The notes beneath the pieces were generated by a model. It searched no databases. It was not told the origin of the DNA and worked only from the letters and a program-made list of their open reading frames with translations. Shown in pieces: positions 1 through 11,124 of a DNA stretch of 64,000 bases. This DNA is from Nemertoderma westbladi. Its lineage: Eukaryota > Xenacoelomorpha > Nemertodermatida > Nemertodermatidae. The position numbers and the translations under genes were made by a program. The DNA is taken from the NCBI GenBank assembly GCA_032718475.1, contig JAUCBJ010008363.1:62001-126000 (forward strand), read 5' to 3'. The stretch's first letter is position 1; every line of letters starts with the position of its first letter.

Positions 1-105
1 TGTTTTTCAGCAATAATTTATCAAAATATCCTCTGATTATTTTCAAAAACCACATCGATTTACATATTTATAACTTCTAACCCACTCCACGAGATAGAGA
101 ATCTT
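1..105 (-). repeat. Inverted satellite arm at the left window edge
   Basis: Read on the minus strand, these bases are satellite from about +180 to +283, so the array left of base 106 runs in the opposite direction. Compared with the direct sequence starting at 106 the arm differs at about 8 places in 105 (seven substitutions and one indel by my count). Its diagnostic variants (TCTCTATCTCGTGG, GTGGTTTTTG, CAGAGGATATTTTGATAAAT on the minus strand) match monomers of the 48-62 kb subfamily better than the immediately adjacent direct monomer. The arm is cut by the window start. Confidence 0.93.
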
Positions 106-141
106 AAGATTCGCTATCTCATGGAGTGGGTTAGAAGTTAT
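70..141. repeat. Near-palindrome at array strand switch
   Basis: The two 36-bp arms 70-105 and 106-141 are reverse complements with two mismatches and no spacer. The centre reads GAATCTTAAGATTC. The ordinary monomer has TTTAAGATTC at this phase and its complement has GAATCTTAAA, so both orientations share the self-complementary TTAA exactly at the join. The fold-back symmetry continues outward at lower identity to base 1 and about base 210. A 4-bp palindromic microhomology at an inversion join fits replication template switching or end joining; the mechanism is inference. Confidence 0.9.
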
Positions 142-344
142 GAATATGAAAATCGATGTCGTTTTTTGAAAAAAATCAGAGGATATTTTGATTAATTATT
201 GCTGAAAAACACCAAGGATTTTGACATGGCTTTAATACTTCATTATGTTCATGAAAAAACTGAGATATTTGAGGTGAATTATTGCATTACATAATAACTT
301 TAACTCCAGCCACATTAGCAATACGATGAAACTATAATAAATAT
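106..344 (+). repeat. First direct partial monomer, mosaic of alpha and beta
   Basis: Covers about +178 to +416 of the repeat, beginning directly at the inversion centre. It mixes variants seldom found together: TTATGAATATG (between the alpha TTATAAATATG and beta TCATGAATATG forms), the beta-like GTCGTTTTTTG, then alpha-like GAAAAAAATCAGAGGATATT and GATTAATTATTG. The rest (CATGGCTTTAATACTTC, GAAAAAACTGAG) is plain alpha with an A-end. The mosaic suggests conversion near the strand switch. Confidence 0.8.
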
Positions 345-760
345 TCTAGAACACAACAATATTAACAGCGATATAGGCTACTTATCTCTTCACTCTGAGA
401 GCCTCAAAAAAGGGGTGTTCCGACGCAATCAAAATTCATCCATCTCCAGGGGAAAGACGAAGCAAAGAACAGCTGATTACTTCGATAAATGTAAGTGTTA
501 CCTGTTCTTTTGACTTTCATTTAAGATTCATTATTTTGTGGAGTGGGTTAGAAGTCATGAATATGAAAATCGATGTCGTTTTTTGTAAAAAATCAGAGGA
601 GATTTTAATAAATTATTGCTGAAAAACACCAAGGATTTTGACAAGGCTTTAATACTCATTATATTCATGAAATAGCTGAGAAATTTGAGGTGAATTATTG
701 CATTACATAATAACTTTAACTCCTGCCACATTAGCAATACGATGAAACTATAATAAATAT
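345..760 (+). repeat. Reference monomer (416 bp, beta type, A-end)
   Basis: Phase used throughout this annotation: +1 is the T of TCTAGA. Landmarks: +1 to +25 anchor block with TTCTAGAA and AATATT; +26 to +44 dyad region (GAGATA, 7-nt loop, TATCTC in many copies, imperfect in this one); +51 to +60 CTGAGAGCCT; +66 to +72 short G run; +79 to +130 the most GC-rich part; +131 to +180 a well conserved block with GTAAGTG and a pyrimidine-rich tract; +181 to +215 variable; +235 to +247 T-run and A-run flanking GT; +265 to +300 conserved segment with ATTGCTGAAAAACACC; +301 to +345 alpha/beta variable; +352 to +392 A-end or B-end; +393 to +416 strongly conserved AATACGATGAAACTATAAT and the lead-in to the next anchor. 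The 9-mer AATTATTGC occurs at +268 and again about 82 bp later, possibly a relic of an older internal duplication. Confidence 0.9.
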
Positions 761-767
761 TCTAGAA
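760..767. other. TTCTAGAA palindrome at the monomer anchor (example)
   Basis: An 8-bp palindrome in about 135 of 147 anchors, containing the XbaI site. As ATTCT-AGAAC it equals two inverted 5-bp heat-shock-element units (nTTCn nGAAn), but the third unit that good HSF sites need is not visible. Site resemblance is seen; regulation is speculation. Confidence 0.5.
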
Positions 768-1593
768 CACAACAATATTAACAGGGAGATAGGCTACTTA
801 TCTCTTCACTCTGAGAGCCTCAAAAACGGGGTGTTCCGACGCAATCAAATTTCATCCATCTCCAGAGGGGAAATACGATGCAAAGAACAGCTGATTACTT
901 CTCTAAATGTAAGTGTTATCTGTTCTTTTGACTTTCATTTAAGATTCGCTATCTCATGGAGTGGGTTAGAAGTTATAAATATGAAAATCGACGTGGTTTT
1001 TTAAAAAAATCACAGGATATTTTGATTAATTATTGCTGAAAAACACCAAGGATTTTGACATGGCTTTAATACTTCATTATGTTCATGAAAAAACTGAGAT
1101 ATTTGAGGTGAATTATTGCATTACATAATAACTTTAACTCCAGCCACATTAGCAATACGATGAAACTATAATAAATATTCTAGAACACAACAATATTAAC
1201 AACGATATAGGTTACTTATCTCTTCACTCTGAGAGCCTCAAAAAAGGGTGTTCCAACGCAATCAAAATTCATCCATCTCCAGGGGAAAGACGAAGCAAAG
1301 AACAGCTGAATACTTCGATAAATTTAAGTGTTACCTGTTCTTTTGACTTTCATTTAAGATTCATTATTTTGTGGAGTGGGTAAGAAGTCATGAATATGAA
1401 AATCGATGTCGTTTTTTGTAAAAAATCAGAGGAGATTTTAATAAATTATTGCTGAAAAACACCAAGGATTTTGACATGGCTTTAATACTTCATTATGTTC
1501 ATGAAAAACTGAGATATTTGAGGTGAATTATTGCATTACATAATAACTTTAACTCCAGCCACATTAGCAATACGATGAAACTATAATAAATAT
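761..1593 (+). repeat. Two-monomer segment duplicated about 2080 bp downstream
   Basis: Shares rare variants with 2842-3674: GAAATACGATGC instead of the usual GAAAGACGATGC, ATCGACGTGGTTTTTTAAAA at 987 and 3066, CGATAAATTTAAGTG near 1316 and 3396, and GGAGTGGGTAAGAAG near 1374 and 3454. The offset of 2079-2081 bp is five monomers. Two of these markers (AAATTTAAGTG, GTGGGTAAGAAG) recur a third time near 21127 and 21183, tying this lineage to the 21 kb region. Confidence 0.8.
786..804. other. Conserved dyad GAGATA-7-TATCTC (example)
   Basis: Perfect 6-bp inverted repeat with a GGCTACT loop, at +26 to +44. Monomers with GGGAGATAGG keep it intact; those with GGGATATAGG or GCGATATAGG have one mismatch, and GGCAACT changes only the loop. 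Could fold in RNA or bind a dimeric protein; function unknown. Confidence 0.6.
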
Positions 1594-2841
1594 TCTAGAA
1601 CACAACAATATTAACAAGGATATAGGTTACTTATCTCTTCACTCTGAGAGCCTCAAAAATAGGGTGTTCCAACGCAATCAAAATTCATCCATCTCCAGGG
1701 GAAAGACAAAGCAAAGAACAGCTGATTACTTCGATAAATGTAAGTGTTACCTGTTCTTTTGACTTTCATTTAAGATTCTTTATCTTGTGGAGTGGGTTAG
1801 AAGTCATGAATATGAAAATCGAAGTCGTTTTTTGTAAAAAATCAGAGGAGATTTTAATAAATTATTGCTGAAAAACACCAAGGATTTTGACAAGGATTTA
1901 ATACTCATTATATTCATGAAATAGCTGAGAAATTTGAGGTGAATTATTGCATTACATAATAACTTTAACTCCACCCACATTAGCAATACGATGAAACTAT
2001 AATAAATATTCTAGAACACAACAATATTAACAGGGATATAGGCTACTTATCTCTTCACTCTGAGAGCTTCAAAAAAGGGGTGTTCCGACGCAATCAAAAT
2101 TCATCCATCTCCAGGGGAAAGACGATGCAAAGAACAGTTGATTACTTCGATAAATGTAAGTGTTACCTGTTCTTTTGACTTTCATTTAAGATTCTTTATC
2201 TTGTGGAGTGGGTTAGAAGTCATGAATATGAAAATCGATGTCGTTTTTTGGAAAAAATCAGAGGAGATTTTAATAAATTATTGCTGAAAAACACCAAGGA
2301 TTTTGACAAGGATTTAATACTCATTATATTCATGAAATAGCTGAGAAATTTGAGGTGAATTATTGCATTACATAATAACTTTAACTCCAGCCACATTAGC
2401 AATACGATGAAACTATAATAAATATTCTAGAACACAACAATATTAACAGGGATATAGGCTACTTATCTCTTCACTCTGAGAGCCTCAAAAACAGGGTGTT
2501 CCGACGCAATCAAATTTCATCCATCTCCAGGGGAAAGACGATGCAAAGAACAGCTGATTACTTCTATAAATGTAAGTGTTACCTGTTCTTTTGACTTTCA
2601 TTTAAGATTCGCTATCTCATGGAGTGGGTTAGAAGTTATAAATAAGAAAATCGATGTGGTTTTTGAAAAAAATCAAAGGATATTTTGATTAATTATTGCT
2701 GAAAAACACCAAGGATTTTGACATGGCTTTAATACTTCATTATGTTTATGAAAAAACTGAGATATTTGAGGTGAATTATTGCATTACATAATAACTTTAA
2801 CTCCAGCCACATTAGCAATACGATGAAACTATAATAAATAT

Positions 2842-3674
2842 TCTAGAACACAACAATATTAACAGGGAGATAGGCTACTTATCTCTTCACTCTGAGAGCC
2901 TCAAAAACGGGGTGTTCCGACGCAATCAAATTTCATCCATCTCCAGGGGAAATACGATGCAAAGAACAGCTGATTACTTCTATAAATGTAAGTGTTACCT
3001 GTTCTTTTGACTTTCATTTAAGATTCGCTATCTCATGGAGTGGGTTAGAAGTTATAAATATGAAAATCGACGTGGTTTTTTAAAAAAATCACAGGATATT
3101 TTGATTAATTATTGCTGAAAAACACCAAGGATTTTGACATGGCTTTAATACTTCATTATGTTCATGAAAAAACTGAGATATTTGAGGTGAATTATTGCAT
3201 TACATAATAACTTTAACTCCAGCCACATTAGCAATACGATGAAACTATAATAAATATTCTAGAACACAACAATATTAACAACGATATAGGTTACTTATCT
3301 CTTCACTCTGAGAGCCTCAAAAAAGGGGTGTTCCAACGCAATCAAAATTCATCCATCTCCAGGGGAAAGACGAAGCAAAGAACAGCTGATTACTTCGATA
3401 AATTTAAGTGTTACCTGTTCTTTTGACTTTCATTTAAGATTCATTATTTTGTGGAGTGGGTAAGAAGTCATGAATATGAAAATCGATGTCGTTTTTTGTA
3501 AAAAATCAGAGGAGATTTTAATAAATTATTGCTGAAAAACACCAAGGATTTTGACATGGCTTTAATACTTCATTATGTTCATGAAAAAACTGAGATAATT
3601 GAGGTGAATTATTGCATTACATAATAACTTTAACTCCAGCCACATTAGCATTACGATTAAACAATAATAAATAT
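2842..3674 (+). repeat. Copy of the 761-1593 two-monomer segment
   Basis: Second member of the pair defined by ATCGACGTGG and GTGGGTAAGAAG markers. The next unit then departs: CATTACGATTAAACAATAAT at about 3650 is a private form of the conserved ATACGATGAAACTATAAT block, seen again only near 12118 and 18689. Confidence 0.78.
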
Positions 3675-4091
3675 TCTAGAACACAACAATATTAACAAGG
3701 ATAAAGGTTACTTATCTCTTCACTCTGAGAGCCTCAAAAAAAGGGGTGTTCCAACGCAATCAAAATTCATCCATCTCCAGGGGAAAGACGAAGCAAAGAA
3801 CAGCTGATTACTTCGATAAATGTAAGTGTTACCTGTTCTTTTGACTTTCATTTAAGATTCTTTATCTTGTGGAGTGGGTTAGAAGTCATGAATATGAAAA
3901 TCGATGTCGTTTTTTGGAAAAAATCAGAGGAGATTTTAATAAATTATTGCTGAAAAACACCAAGGATTTTGACAAGGATTTAATACTCATTATATTGATG
4001 AAATAGCTAAGAAATTTGAGGTGAATTATTGTATCACATATTAACTTCGGCTCCAGCCGCTTTGGCAATACGATGAAACTATAATAAATAT
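3675..4091 (+). repeat. B-end monomer embedded among A-end monomers
   Basis: First unit with the B-end: GTATCACATATTAACTTCGG followed by the 12-bp dyad CGGCTCCAGCCG at 4048-4059 and CTTTGGCAATACG, replacing the A-end ATAACTTTAACTCCAGCCAC. The change is linked to AGCTAAG (usual AGCTGAG) upstream and TCTAGAATAC (usual TCTAGAACAC) downstream. The same linked set recurs before anchors 12558, 13387, 14824, 15654, 19130 and 19959, so about 90 bp moves as one tract, consistent with gene conversion or descent from one converted unit. Confidence 0.8.
4048..4059. other. B-end dyad CGGCTCCAGCCG (example)
   Basis: 5-bp GC stem with a 2-nt centre in the otherwise AT-rich monomer. Present in B-ends; decayed to CGGCTCCAGTCG, CGGCTCCAACCG or CAGCTCCAGTCTC in right-block units, and absent from A-ends. 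Confidence 0.55.
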
Positions 4092-5338
4092 TCTAGAATA
4101 CAACAATATTAACAGGGAGATAGGCTACTTATCTCTTCAATCTGAGAGCCTCAAAAACGGGGTGTTCCGACGCAATCAAATTTCATCCATCTCCAGGGGA
4201 AAGACGATGCAAAGAACAGCTGATTACTTCTATAAATGTAAGTGTTACCTGTTCTTTTGACTTTCATTTAAGATTCGCTATCTCATGGAGTGGGTTAGAA
4301 GTTATAAATATGAAAATCGATGTGGTTTTTGAAAAAAATCAAAGGATATTTGGTTAATTATTGCTGAAAAACACCAAGGATTTTGACATGGCTTTAATAC
4401 TTCATTATGTTCATAAAAAACTGAGATATTTGAGGTGAATTATTGCATTACATAATAACTTTAACTCCAGCCACATTAGCAATACGATGAAACTATAATA
4501 AATATTCTAGAACACAACAATATTAACAAGGATATAGGTTACTTATCTCTTCACTCTGAGAGCCTCAAAAATAGGGTGTTCCAACGCAATCAAAATTCAT
4601 CCATCTCCAGGGGAAAGACGAAGCAAAGAACAGCTGATTACTTCGATAAATGTAAGTGTTACCTGTTCTTTTGACTTTCATTTAAGATTCTTTATCTTGT
4701 GGAGTGGGTTAGAAGTCATGAATATGAAAATCGAAGTCGTTTTTTGTAAAAAATCAGAGGAGATTTTAATAAATTATTGCTGAAAAACACCAAGGATTTT
4801 GACAAGGATTTAATACTCATTATATTCATGAAATAGCTGAGAAATTTGAGGTGAATTATTGCATTACATAATAACTTTAACTCCAGCCACATTAGCAATA
4901 CGATGAAACTATAATAAATATTCTAGAACACAACAATATTAACAGGGATATAGGCTACTTATCTCTTCACTCTGAGAGCCTCAAAAAAGGGGTGTTCCGA
5001 CGCAATCAAAATTCATCCATCTCCAGGGGAAAGACGATGCAAAGAACAGCTGATTACTTCGATAAATGTAAGTGTTTCCTGTTCTTTTGACTTTCATTTA
5101 AGATTCTTTATCTTGTGGAGTGGGTTAGAAGTCATGAATATGAAAATCGATGTCGTTTTTTGTAAAAAAATCAGAGGAGATTTTAATAAATTATTGCTGA
5201 AAAACACCAAGGATTTTGACAAGGATTTAATACTCATTATATTCATGAAATAGCTGAGAAATTTGAGGTGAATTATTGCATTACATAATAACTTTAACTC
5301 CAGCCACATTAGCAATACGATGAAACTATAATAAATAT

Positions 5339-6586
5339 TCTAGAACACAACAATATTAACAGGGATATAGGCTACTTATCTCTTCACTCTGAGAGCCTCA
5401 AAAACAGGGTGTTCCGACGCAAACAAATTTCATCCATCTCCAGGGGAAAGACGATGCAAAGAACAGCTGATTACTTCTATAAATGTAAGTGTTACCTGTT
5501 CTTTTGACTTTCATTTAAGATTCGCTATCTCATGGAGTGGGTTAGAAGTTATAAATATGAAAATCGATGTGGTTTTTGAAAAAAATCAAAGGATATTTTG
5601 ATTAATTATTGCTGAAAAACACCAAGGATTTTGACATGGCTTTAATACTTCATTATGTTTATGAAAAAACTGAGATATTTGAGGTGAATTATTGCATTAC
5701 ATAATAACTTTAACTCCAGCCACATTAGCAATACGATGAAACTATAATAAATATTCTAGAACACAACAATATTAACAACGATATAGGTTACTTATCTCTT
5801 CACTCTGAGAGCCTCAGAAAAGGGGTGTTCCAACGCAATCAAAATTCATCCATCTCCAGGGGAAAGACGAAGCAAAGAACAGCTGATTACTTCGATAAAT
5901 GTAAGTGTTACCTGTTCTTTTGACTTTCATTTAAGATTCTTTATTTTGTAGAGTGGGTTAGAAGTCATGAATATGAAAATCGATGTCGTTTTTTGTAAAA
6001 AATCAAAGGAGATTTTAATAAATTATTGCTGAAAAACACCAAGGATTTTGACAAGGATTTAATACTCATTATATTCATGAAATAGCTGAGAAATTTGAGG
6101 TGAATTATTGCATTACATAATAACTTTAACTCCAGCCACATTAGCAATACGATGAAACTATAATAAATATTCTAGAACACAACAATATTAACAGGGATAT
6201 AGGCTACTTATCTCTTCACTCTGAGAGCCTCAAAAAAGGGGTATTCCGACGCAATCAAAATTCATCCATCTCCAGGGGAAAGACGATGCAAAGAACAGCT
6301 GATTACTTCTATAAATGTAAGTGTTACCTGTTCTTTTGATTTTAATTTAAGATTCGCTATCTCATGGAGTGGGTTAGAAGTTATAAATATGAAAATCGAT
6401 GTGGTTTTTGAAAAAAATCAAAGGATATTTTGATTAATTATTGCTGAAAAACACCAAGGATTTTGACATGGCTTTAATACTTCATTATGTTCATGAAAAA
6501 ACTGAGATATTTGAGGTGAATTATTGCATTACATAATAACTTTAACTCCAGCCACATTAGCAATACGATGAAACTATAATAAATAT
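5339..6586 (+). repeat. 1248-bp three-monomer higher-order unit, copy 1
   Basis: Trimer ordered alpha-beta-alpha (anchors 5339, 5755, 6171). Rare markers repeat exactly 1248 bp later: CATTATGTTTATG, AGCCTCAGAAAAGGGG at about 5812 and 7060, TTTTGTAGAGTGGG at about 5944 and 7192, GGGGTATTCCGACG at about 6238 and 7486, and TTTTGATTTTAATTTAAG near 6333 and 7581. Confidence 0.85.
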
Positions 6587-7834
6587 TCTAGAACACAACA
6601 ATATTAACAGGGATATAGGCTACTTATCTCTTCACTCTGAGAGCCTCAAAAACAGGGTGTTCCGACGCAATCAAATTTCATCCATCTCCAGGGGAAAGAC
6701 GATGCAAAGAACAGCTGATTACTTCTATAAATGTAAGTGTTACCTGTTCTTTTGACTTTCATTCAAGATTCGCTATCTCATGGAGTGGGTTAGAAGTTAT
6801 AAATATGAAAATCGATGTGGTTTTTGAAAAAAATCAAAGGATATTTTGATTAATTATTGCTGAAAAACACCAAGGATTTTGACATGGCTTTAATACTTCA
6901 TTATGTTTATGAAAAAACTGAGATATTTGAGGTGAATTATTGCATTACATAATAACTTTAACTCCAGCCACATTAGCAATACGATGAAACTATAATAAAT
7001 ATTCTAGAACACAACAATATTAACAACGATATAGGTTACTTATCTCTTCACTCTGAGAGCCTCAGAAAAGGGGTGTTCCAACGCAATCAAAATTCATCCA
7101 TCTCCAGGGGAAAGACGAAGCAAAGAACAGCTGATTACTTCGATAAATGTAAGTGTTACCTGTTCTTTTGACTTTCATTTAAGATTCTTTATTTTGTAGA
7201 GTGGGTTAGAAGTCATGAATATGAAAATCGATGTCGTTTTTTGTAAAAAATCAAAGGAGATTTTAATAAATTATTGCTGAAAAACACCAAGGATTTTGAC
7301 AAGGATTTAATACTCATTATATTCATGAAATAGCTGAGAAATTTGAGGTGAATTATTGCATTACATAATAACTTTAACTCCAGCCACATTAGCAATACGA
7401 TGAAACTATAATAAATATTCTAGAACACAACAATATTAACAGGGATATAGGCTACTTATCTCTTCACTCTGAGAGCCTCAAAAAAGGGGTATTCCGACGC
7501 AATCAAAATTCATCCATCTCCAGGGGAAAGACGATGCAAAGAACAGCTGATTACTTCTATAAATGTAAGTGTTACCTGTTCTTTTGATTTTAATTTAAGA
7601 TTCGCTATCTCATGGAGTGGGTTAGAAGTTATAAATATGAAAATCGATGTGGTTTTTGAAAAAAATCAAAGGATATTTTGATTAATTATTGCTGAAAAAC
7701 ACCAAGGATTTTGACATGGCTTTAATACTTCATTATGTTCATGAAAAAACTGAGATATTTGAGGTGAATTATTGCATTACATAATAACTTTAACTCCAGC
7801 CACATTAGCAATACGATGAAACTATAATAAATAT
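6587..7834 (+). repeat. 1248-bp three-monomer higher-order unit, copy 2
   Basis: Tandem copy of 5339-6586. Visible differences are few, for example ATTCAAGATTCG near 6761 where other copies have ATTTAAGATTCG. Its second half and what follows to about 9.7 kb is found again at an offset of 15,646 bp. Confidence 0.83.
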
Positions 7835-9683
7835 TCTAGAACACAACAATATTAACAGGGAGATAGGCTACTTATCTCTTCACTCTGAGAGCCTCAAAAA
7901 CGGGGTGTTCCGACGCAATCAAATTTCATCCATTTCCAGGGGAAAGACGATGCAAAGAACAGCTGATTACTTCTATAAATGTAAGTGTTACCTGTTCTTT
8001 TGACTTTCATTTAAGATTCGCTATCTCATGGAGTGGGTTAGAAGATATAAATATGAAAATCGATGTGGTTTTTGAAAAAAATCAAAGGATATTTTGATTA
8101 ATTATTGCTGAAAAACACCAAGGATTTTGACATGGCTTTAATACTTCATTATGTTCATGAAAAAACTGAGATATTTGAGGTGAATTATTGCATTACATAA
8201 TAACTTTAACTCCAGCCACATTAGCAATACGATGAAACTATAATAAATATTCTAGAACACAACAATATTAACAGGGATATAGGCTACTTATCTCTTCACT
8301 CTGAGAGCCTCAAAAAAGGGGTGTTCCGACGCAATCAAAATTCATCCATCTCCAGAGGAAAGACGATGCAAAGACCAGCTGATTACTTCTATAAATGTAA
8401 GTGTTACCTGTTCTTTTGATTTTCATTTAAGATTCGCTATCTCATGGAGTGGGTTAGAAGTTATAAATATGAAAATCGATGTGGTTTTTGAAAAAAATCA
8501 AAGGATATTTTGATTAATTATTGCTGAAAAACACCAAGGATTTTGACATGGCTTTAATACTTCATTATGTTCATGAAATAGCTGAGATACTTGAGGTGAA
8601 TTGTTGCATTACATAATAACTTTAACTCCAGCCACATTAGCAATACGATGAAACTATAATAAATATTCTAGAACACAACAATATTAACAGGGAGATAGGC
8701 TACTTATCTCTTCACTCTGAGAGCCTCAAAAACGGAGTGTTCCGACGCAATCAAATTTCATCCATCTCCAGGGGAAAGACGATGCAAAGAACAGCTGATT
8801 ACTTCTATAAATGTAAGTGTTACCTGTTCTTTTGACTTTCATTTAAGATTCGCTATCTCATGGAGTGGGTTAGAAGTTATAAATATGAAAATCGATGTGG
8901 TTTTTGAAAAAAATCAAAGGATATTTTGATTAATTATTGCTGAAAAACACCAAGGATTTTGACATGGCTTTAATACTTCATTATGTTCATGAAAAACCTG
9001 AGATATTTGAGGTGAATTATTGCATTACATAATAACTTTAACTCCAGCCACATTAGCAATACGATGAAACTATAATAAATATTCTAGAACACAATAATAT
9101 TAACAGGGAGATAGGCTACTTATCTCTTCACTCTGAGAGCCTCAAAAACGGTGTGTTCCGACGCAATCAAATTTCATCCATCTCCAGGGGAAAGACGATG
9201 CAAAGAACAGCTGATTACTTCTATAAATGTAAGTGTTACCTGTTCTTTAGACTTTCATTTAAGATTCTTTATCTTGTGGAGTGGGTTAGAAGTCATGAAT
9301 ATGAAAATCGATGTCTTTTTTTGTAAAAAATCAGAGGAGATTTTAACGCAATCAAAATTCATCCATCTCCAGGGGAAAGACGAAGCAAAGAACAGCTGAT
9401 TACTTCGATAAATGTAAGTGTTACCTGTTCTTTTGACTTTCATTTAAGATTCATTATTTTGTGGAGTGGTTTAGAAGTCATGAATATGAAAATCGATGTC
9501 GTTTTTTGTAAAAAATCAGAGGAGATTTTAATAAATTATTGCTGAAAAACACCAAGGATTTTGACAAGGATTTAATACTCATTATATTCATGAAATAGCT
9601 GAGAAATTTGAGGTGAATTATTGCATTACATAATAACTTTAACTCCTGCCACATTAGCAATACGATGAAACTATAATAAATAT
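7003..9683 (+). repeat. Segment repeated at 22649-25329 (offset 15,646 bp)
   Basis: Every anchor here (7003, 7419, 7835, 8251, 8667, 9083, 9684) has a partner exactly 15,646 bp downstream (22649, 23065, 23481, 23897, 24313, 24729, 25330), including the irregular 601-bp step. Rare markers agree: AACGATATAGGTTAC, GCAAAGACCAGCTGATT at about 8368 and 24014, and GATACTTGAGGTGAATTGTT at about 8585 and 24231. A local tandem event does not explain such a distance; either the intervening 13 kb arose later, or a long unequal exchange or conversion occurred. Confidence 0.85.
9083..9683 (+). repeat. 601-bp composite unit (first of 18)
   Basis: A dimer lacking 231 bp: monomer bases +1 to +264 join +80 to +416 of the next monomer (264+337=601). 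The join lies at about 9345, reading GATTTTAACGCAATC; the outgoing monomer has TTTTAATAAAT and the incoming one CCAACGCAATC, so AA is shared microhomology. The left flank is beta with a private extra T (GTCTTTTTTTGT). The downstream anchor has a private CGCAACAATATT and is followed by the duplicated TTAA. Confidence 0.93.
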
Positions 9684-10103
9684 TCTAGAACGCAACAATA
9701 TTAATTAACAGGGATATAGGCTACTTATCTCTTCACTCTGAGAGCCTCAAAAAAGGGGTGTTCCGACGCAATCAAAATTCATCCATCTCCAGGGGAAAGA
9801 CGATGCAAAGAACAGCTGATTACTTCTATAAATGTAAGTGTTACCTGTTCTTTTGATTTTCATTAAAGATTCGCTATCTCATGGAGTGGGTTAGAAGTTA
9901 TAAATATGAAAATCGATGTGGTTTTTGAAAAAAATCAAAGGATATTTTGATTAATTATTGCTGAAAAACACCAAGGATTTTGACATGGCTTTAATACTTC
10001 ATTATGTTCATGAAAAAACTGAGATATTTGAGGTGAATTATTGCATTACATAATAACTTTAACTCCAGCCACATTAGCAATACGATGAAACTATAATAAA
10101 TAT

Positions 10104-10704
10104 TCTAGAACACAACAATATTAACAGGGAGATAGGCTACTTATATCTTCACTCTGAGAGCCTCAAAAACGGGGTGTTCCGACGCAATCAAATTTCATCT
10201 ATCTCCAGGGGAAAGACGCAGCAAAGAACAGCTGATTACTTCGATAAATATAAGTGTTACCTGTTCTTTTGACTTTCATTTAAGATTCTTTATCTTGTGG
10301 AGTGGGTTAGAAGTCATGAATATGAAAATCGATGTCGTTTTTTGTAAAAAATCAGAGGAGATTTTAACGCAATCAAAATTCATCCATCTCCAGGGGAAAG
10401 ACGAAGCAAAGAACAGCTGATTACTTCGATAAATGTAAGTGTTACCTGTTCTTTTGACTTTCATTTAAGATTCATTATTTTGTGGAGTGGGTTAGAAGTC
10501 ATGAATATGAAAATCGATGTCGTTTTTTGTAAAAAATCAGAGGAGATTTTAATTAATTATTGCTGAAAAACACCAAGGATTTTGACAAGGATTTGATACT
10601 CATTATATTCATGAAATAGCTGAGAAATTTGAGGTGAATTATTGCATTACATAATAACTTTAACTCCTGCCACATCAGCAATACGATGAAACTATAATAA
10701 ATAT
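10104..10704 (+). repeat. 601-bp composite unit, join near 10366
   Basis: Beta left flank. Carries GACGCAGCAAAG in its first part and CCACATCAGCAATACG just before the next anchor; the latter is a private marker seen again near 17243. Confidence 0.9.
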
Positions 10705-11124
10705 TCTAGAACACAACAATATTAATTAACAGGGATATAGGCTACTTATCTCTTCACTCTGAGAGCCTCAAAAAAGGGGTGTTCCGACGCAATCAAAATT
10801 CATCCATCTCCAGGGGAAAGACGATGCAAAGAACAGCTGATTACTTCTATAAATGTAAGTGTTACCTGTTCTTTTGATTTTCATTAAAGATTTGCTATCT
10901 CATGGAGTGGGTTAGAAGTTATAAATATGAAAATCGATGTGGTTTTTGAAAAAAATCAAAGGATATTTTGATTAATTATTGCTGAAAAACACCAAGGATT
11001 TTGACATGGCTTTAATACTTCATTATGTTCATGAAAAAACTGAGATATTTGAGGTGAATTATTGCATTACATAATAACTTTAACTCCAGCCACATTAGCA
11101 ATACGATGAAACTATAATAAATAT

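Larger units (their letters stand above)
345..9083 (+). repeat. Regular 416-bp block, 21 monomers, alpha/beta alternation
   Basis: Anchors at 345, 761, 1179, 1594, 2010, 2426, 2842, 3258, 3675, 4092, 4506, 4922, 5339, 5755, 6171, 6587, 7003, 7419, 7835, 8251, 8667 and 9083; spacings 414-418, mostly 416. Beta monomers carry TCATGAATATG, GTCGTTTTTTGTAAAAAATC and GACAAGGATTTAATACTCAT; alpha monomers carry TTATAAATATG, GTGGTTTTTGAAAAAAATC and GACATGGCTTTAATACTTC. Units starting at 1179 and 3258 are hybrids, beta before about +290 and alpha after. From 7419 to 9083 four consecutive units are alpha. No coding region is credible. Confidence 0.92.

Noticed and set aside
1-105. Inverted arm as a simple sequencing fold-back artefact
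   Set aside because: Fold-back chimeras copy the same molecule and give near-identical arms; here about 8 of 105 positions differ and the arm matches another subfamily. Not excluded, but disfavoured.
235-247. T-run/A-run hairpins (GTTTTTTGTAAAAAA) as transcription terminators
   Set aside because: There are no genes for them to serve. The T6/A6 symmetry is just as well explained by AT-rich composition and possible DNA curvature.
555-737. Recurrent minus-strand open frame of about 60 codons (also a 61-63-codon form), present dozens of times
   Set aside because: It is one stop-free stretch of the monomer seen over and over. It is too short, low-complexity and rich in residues expected from AT-rich DNA; deletions and frameshifts interrupt it freely between copies, and it crosses alpha/beta recombination points. 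No domain is recognisable.
9151-9399. 82-codon plus-strand open frame across the composite join
   Set aside because: Created by fusing two out-of-phase parts of the monomer at the 231-bp deletion; sister composites lack it, so it is not maintained.
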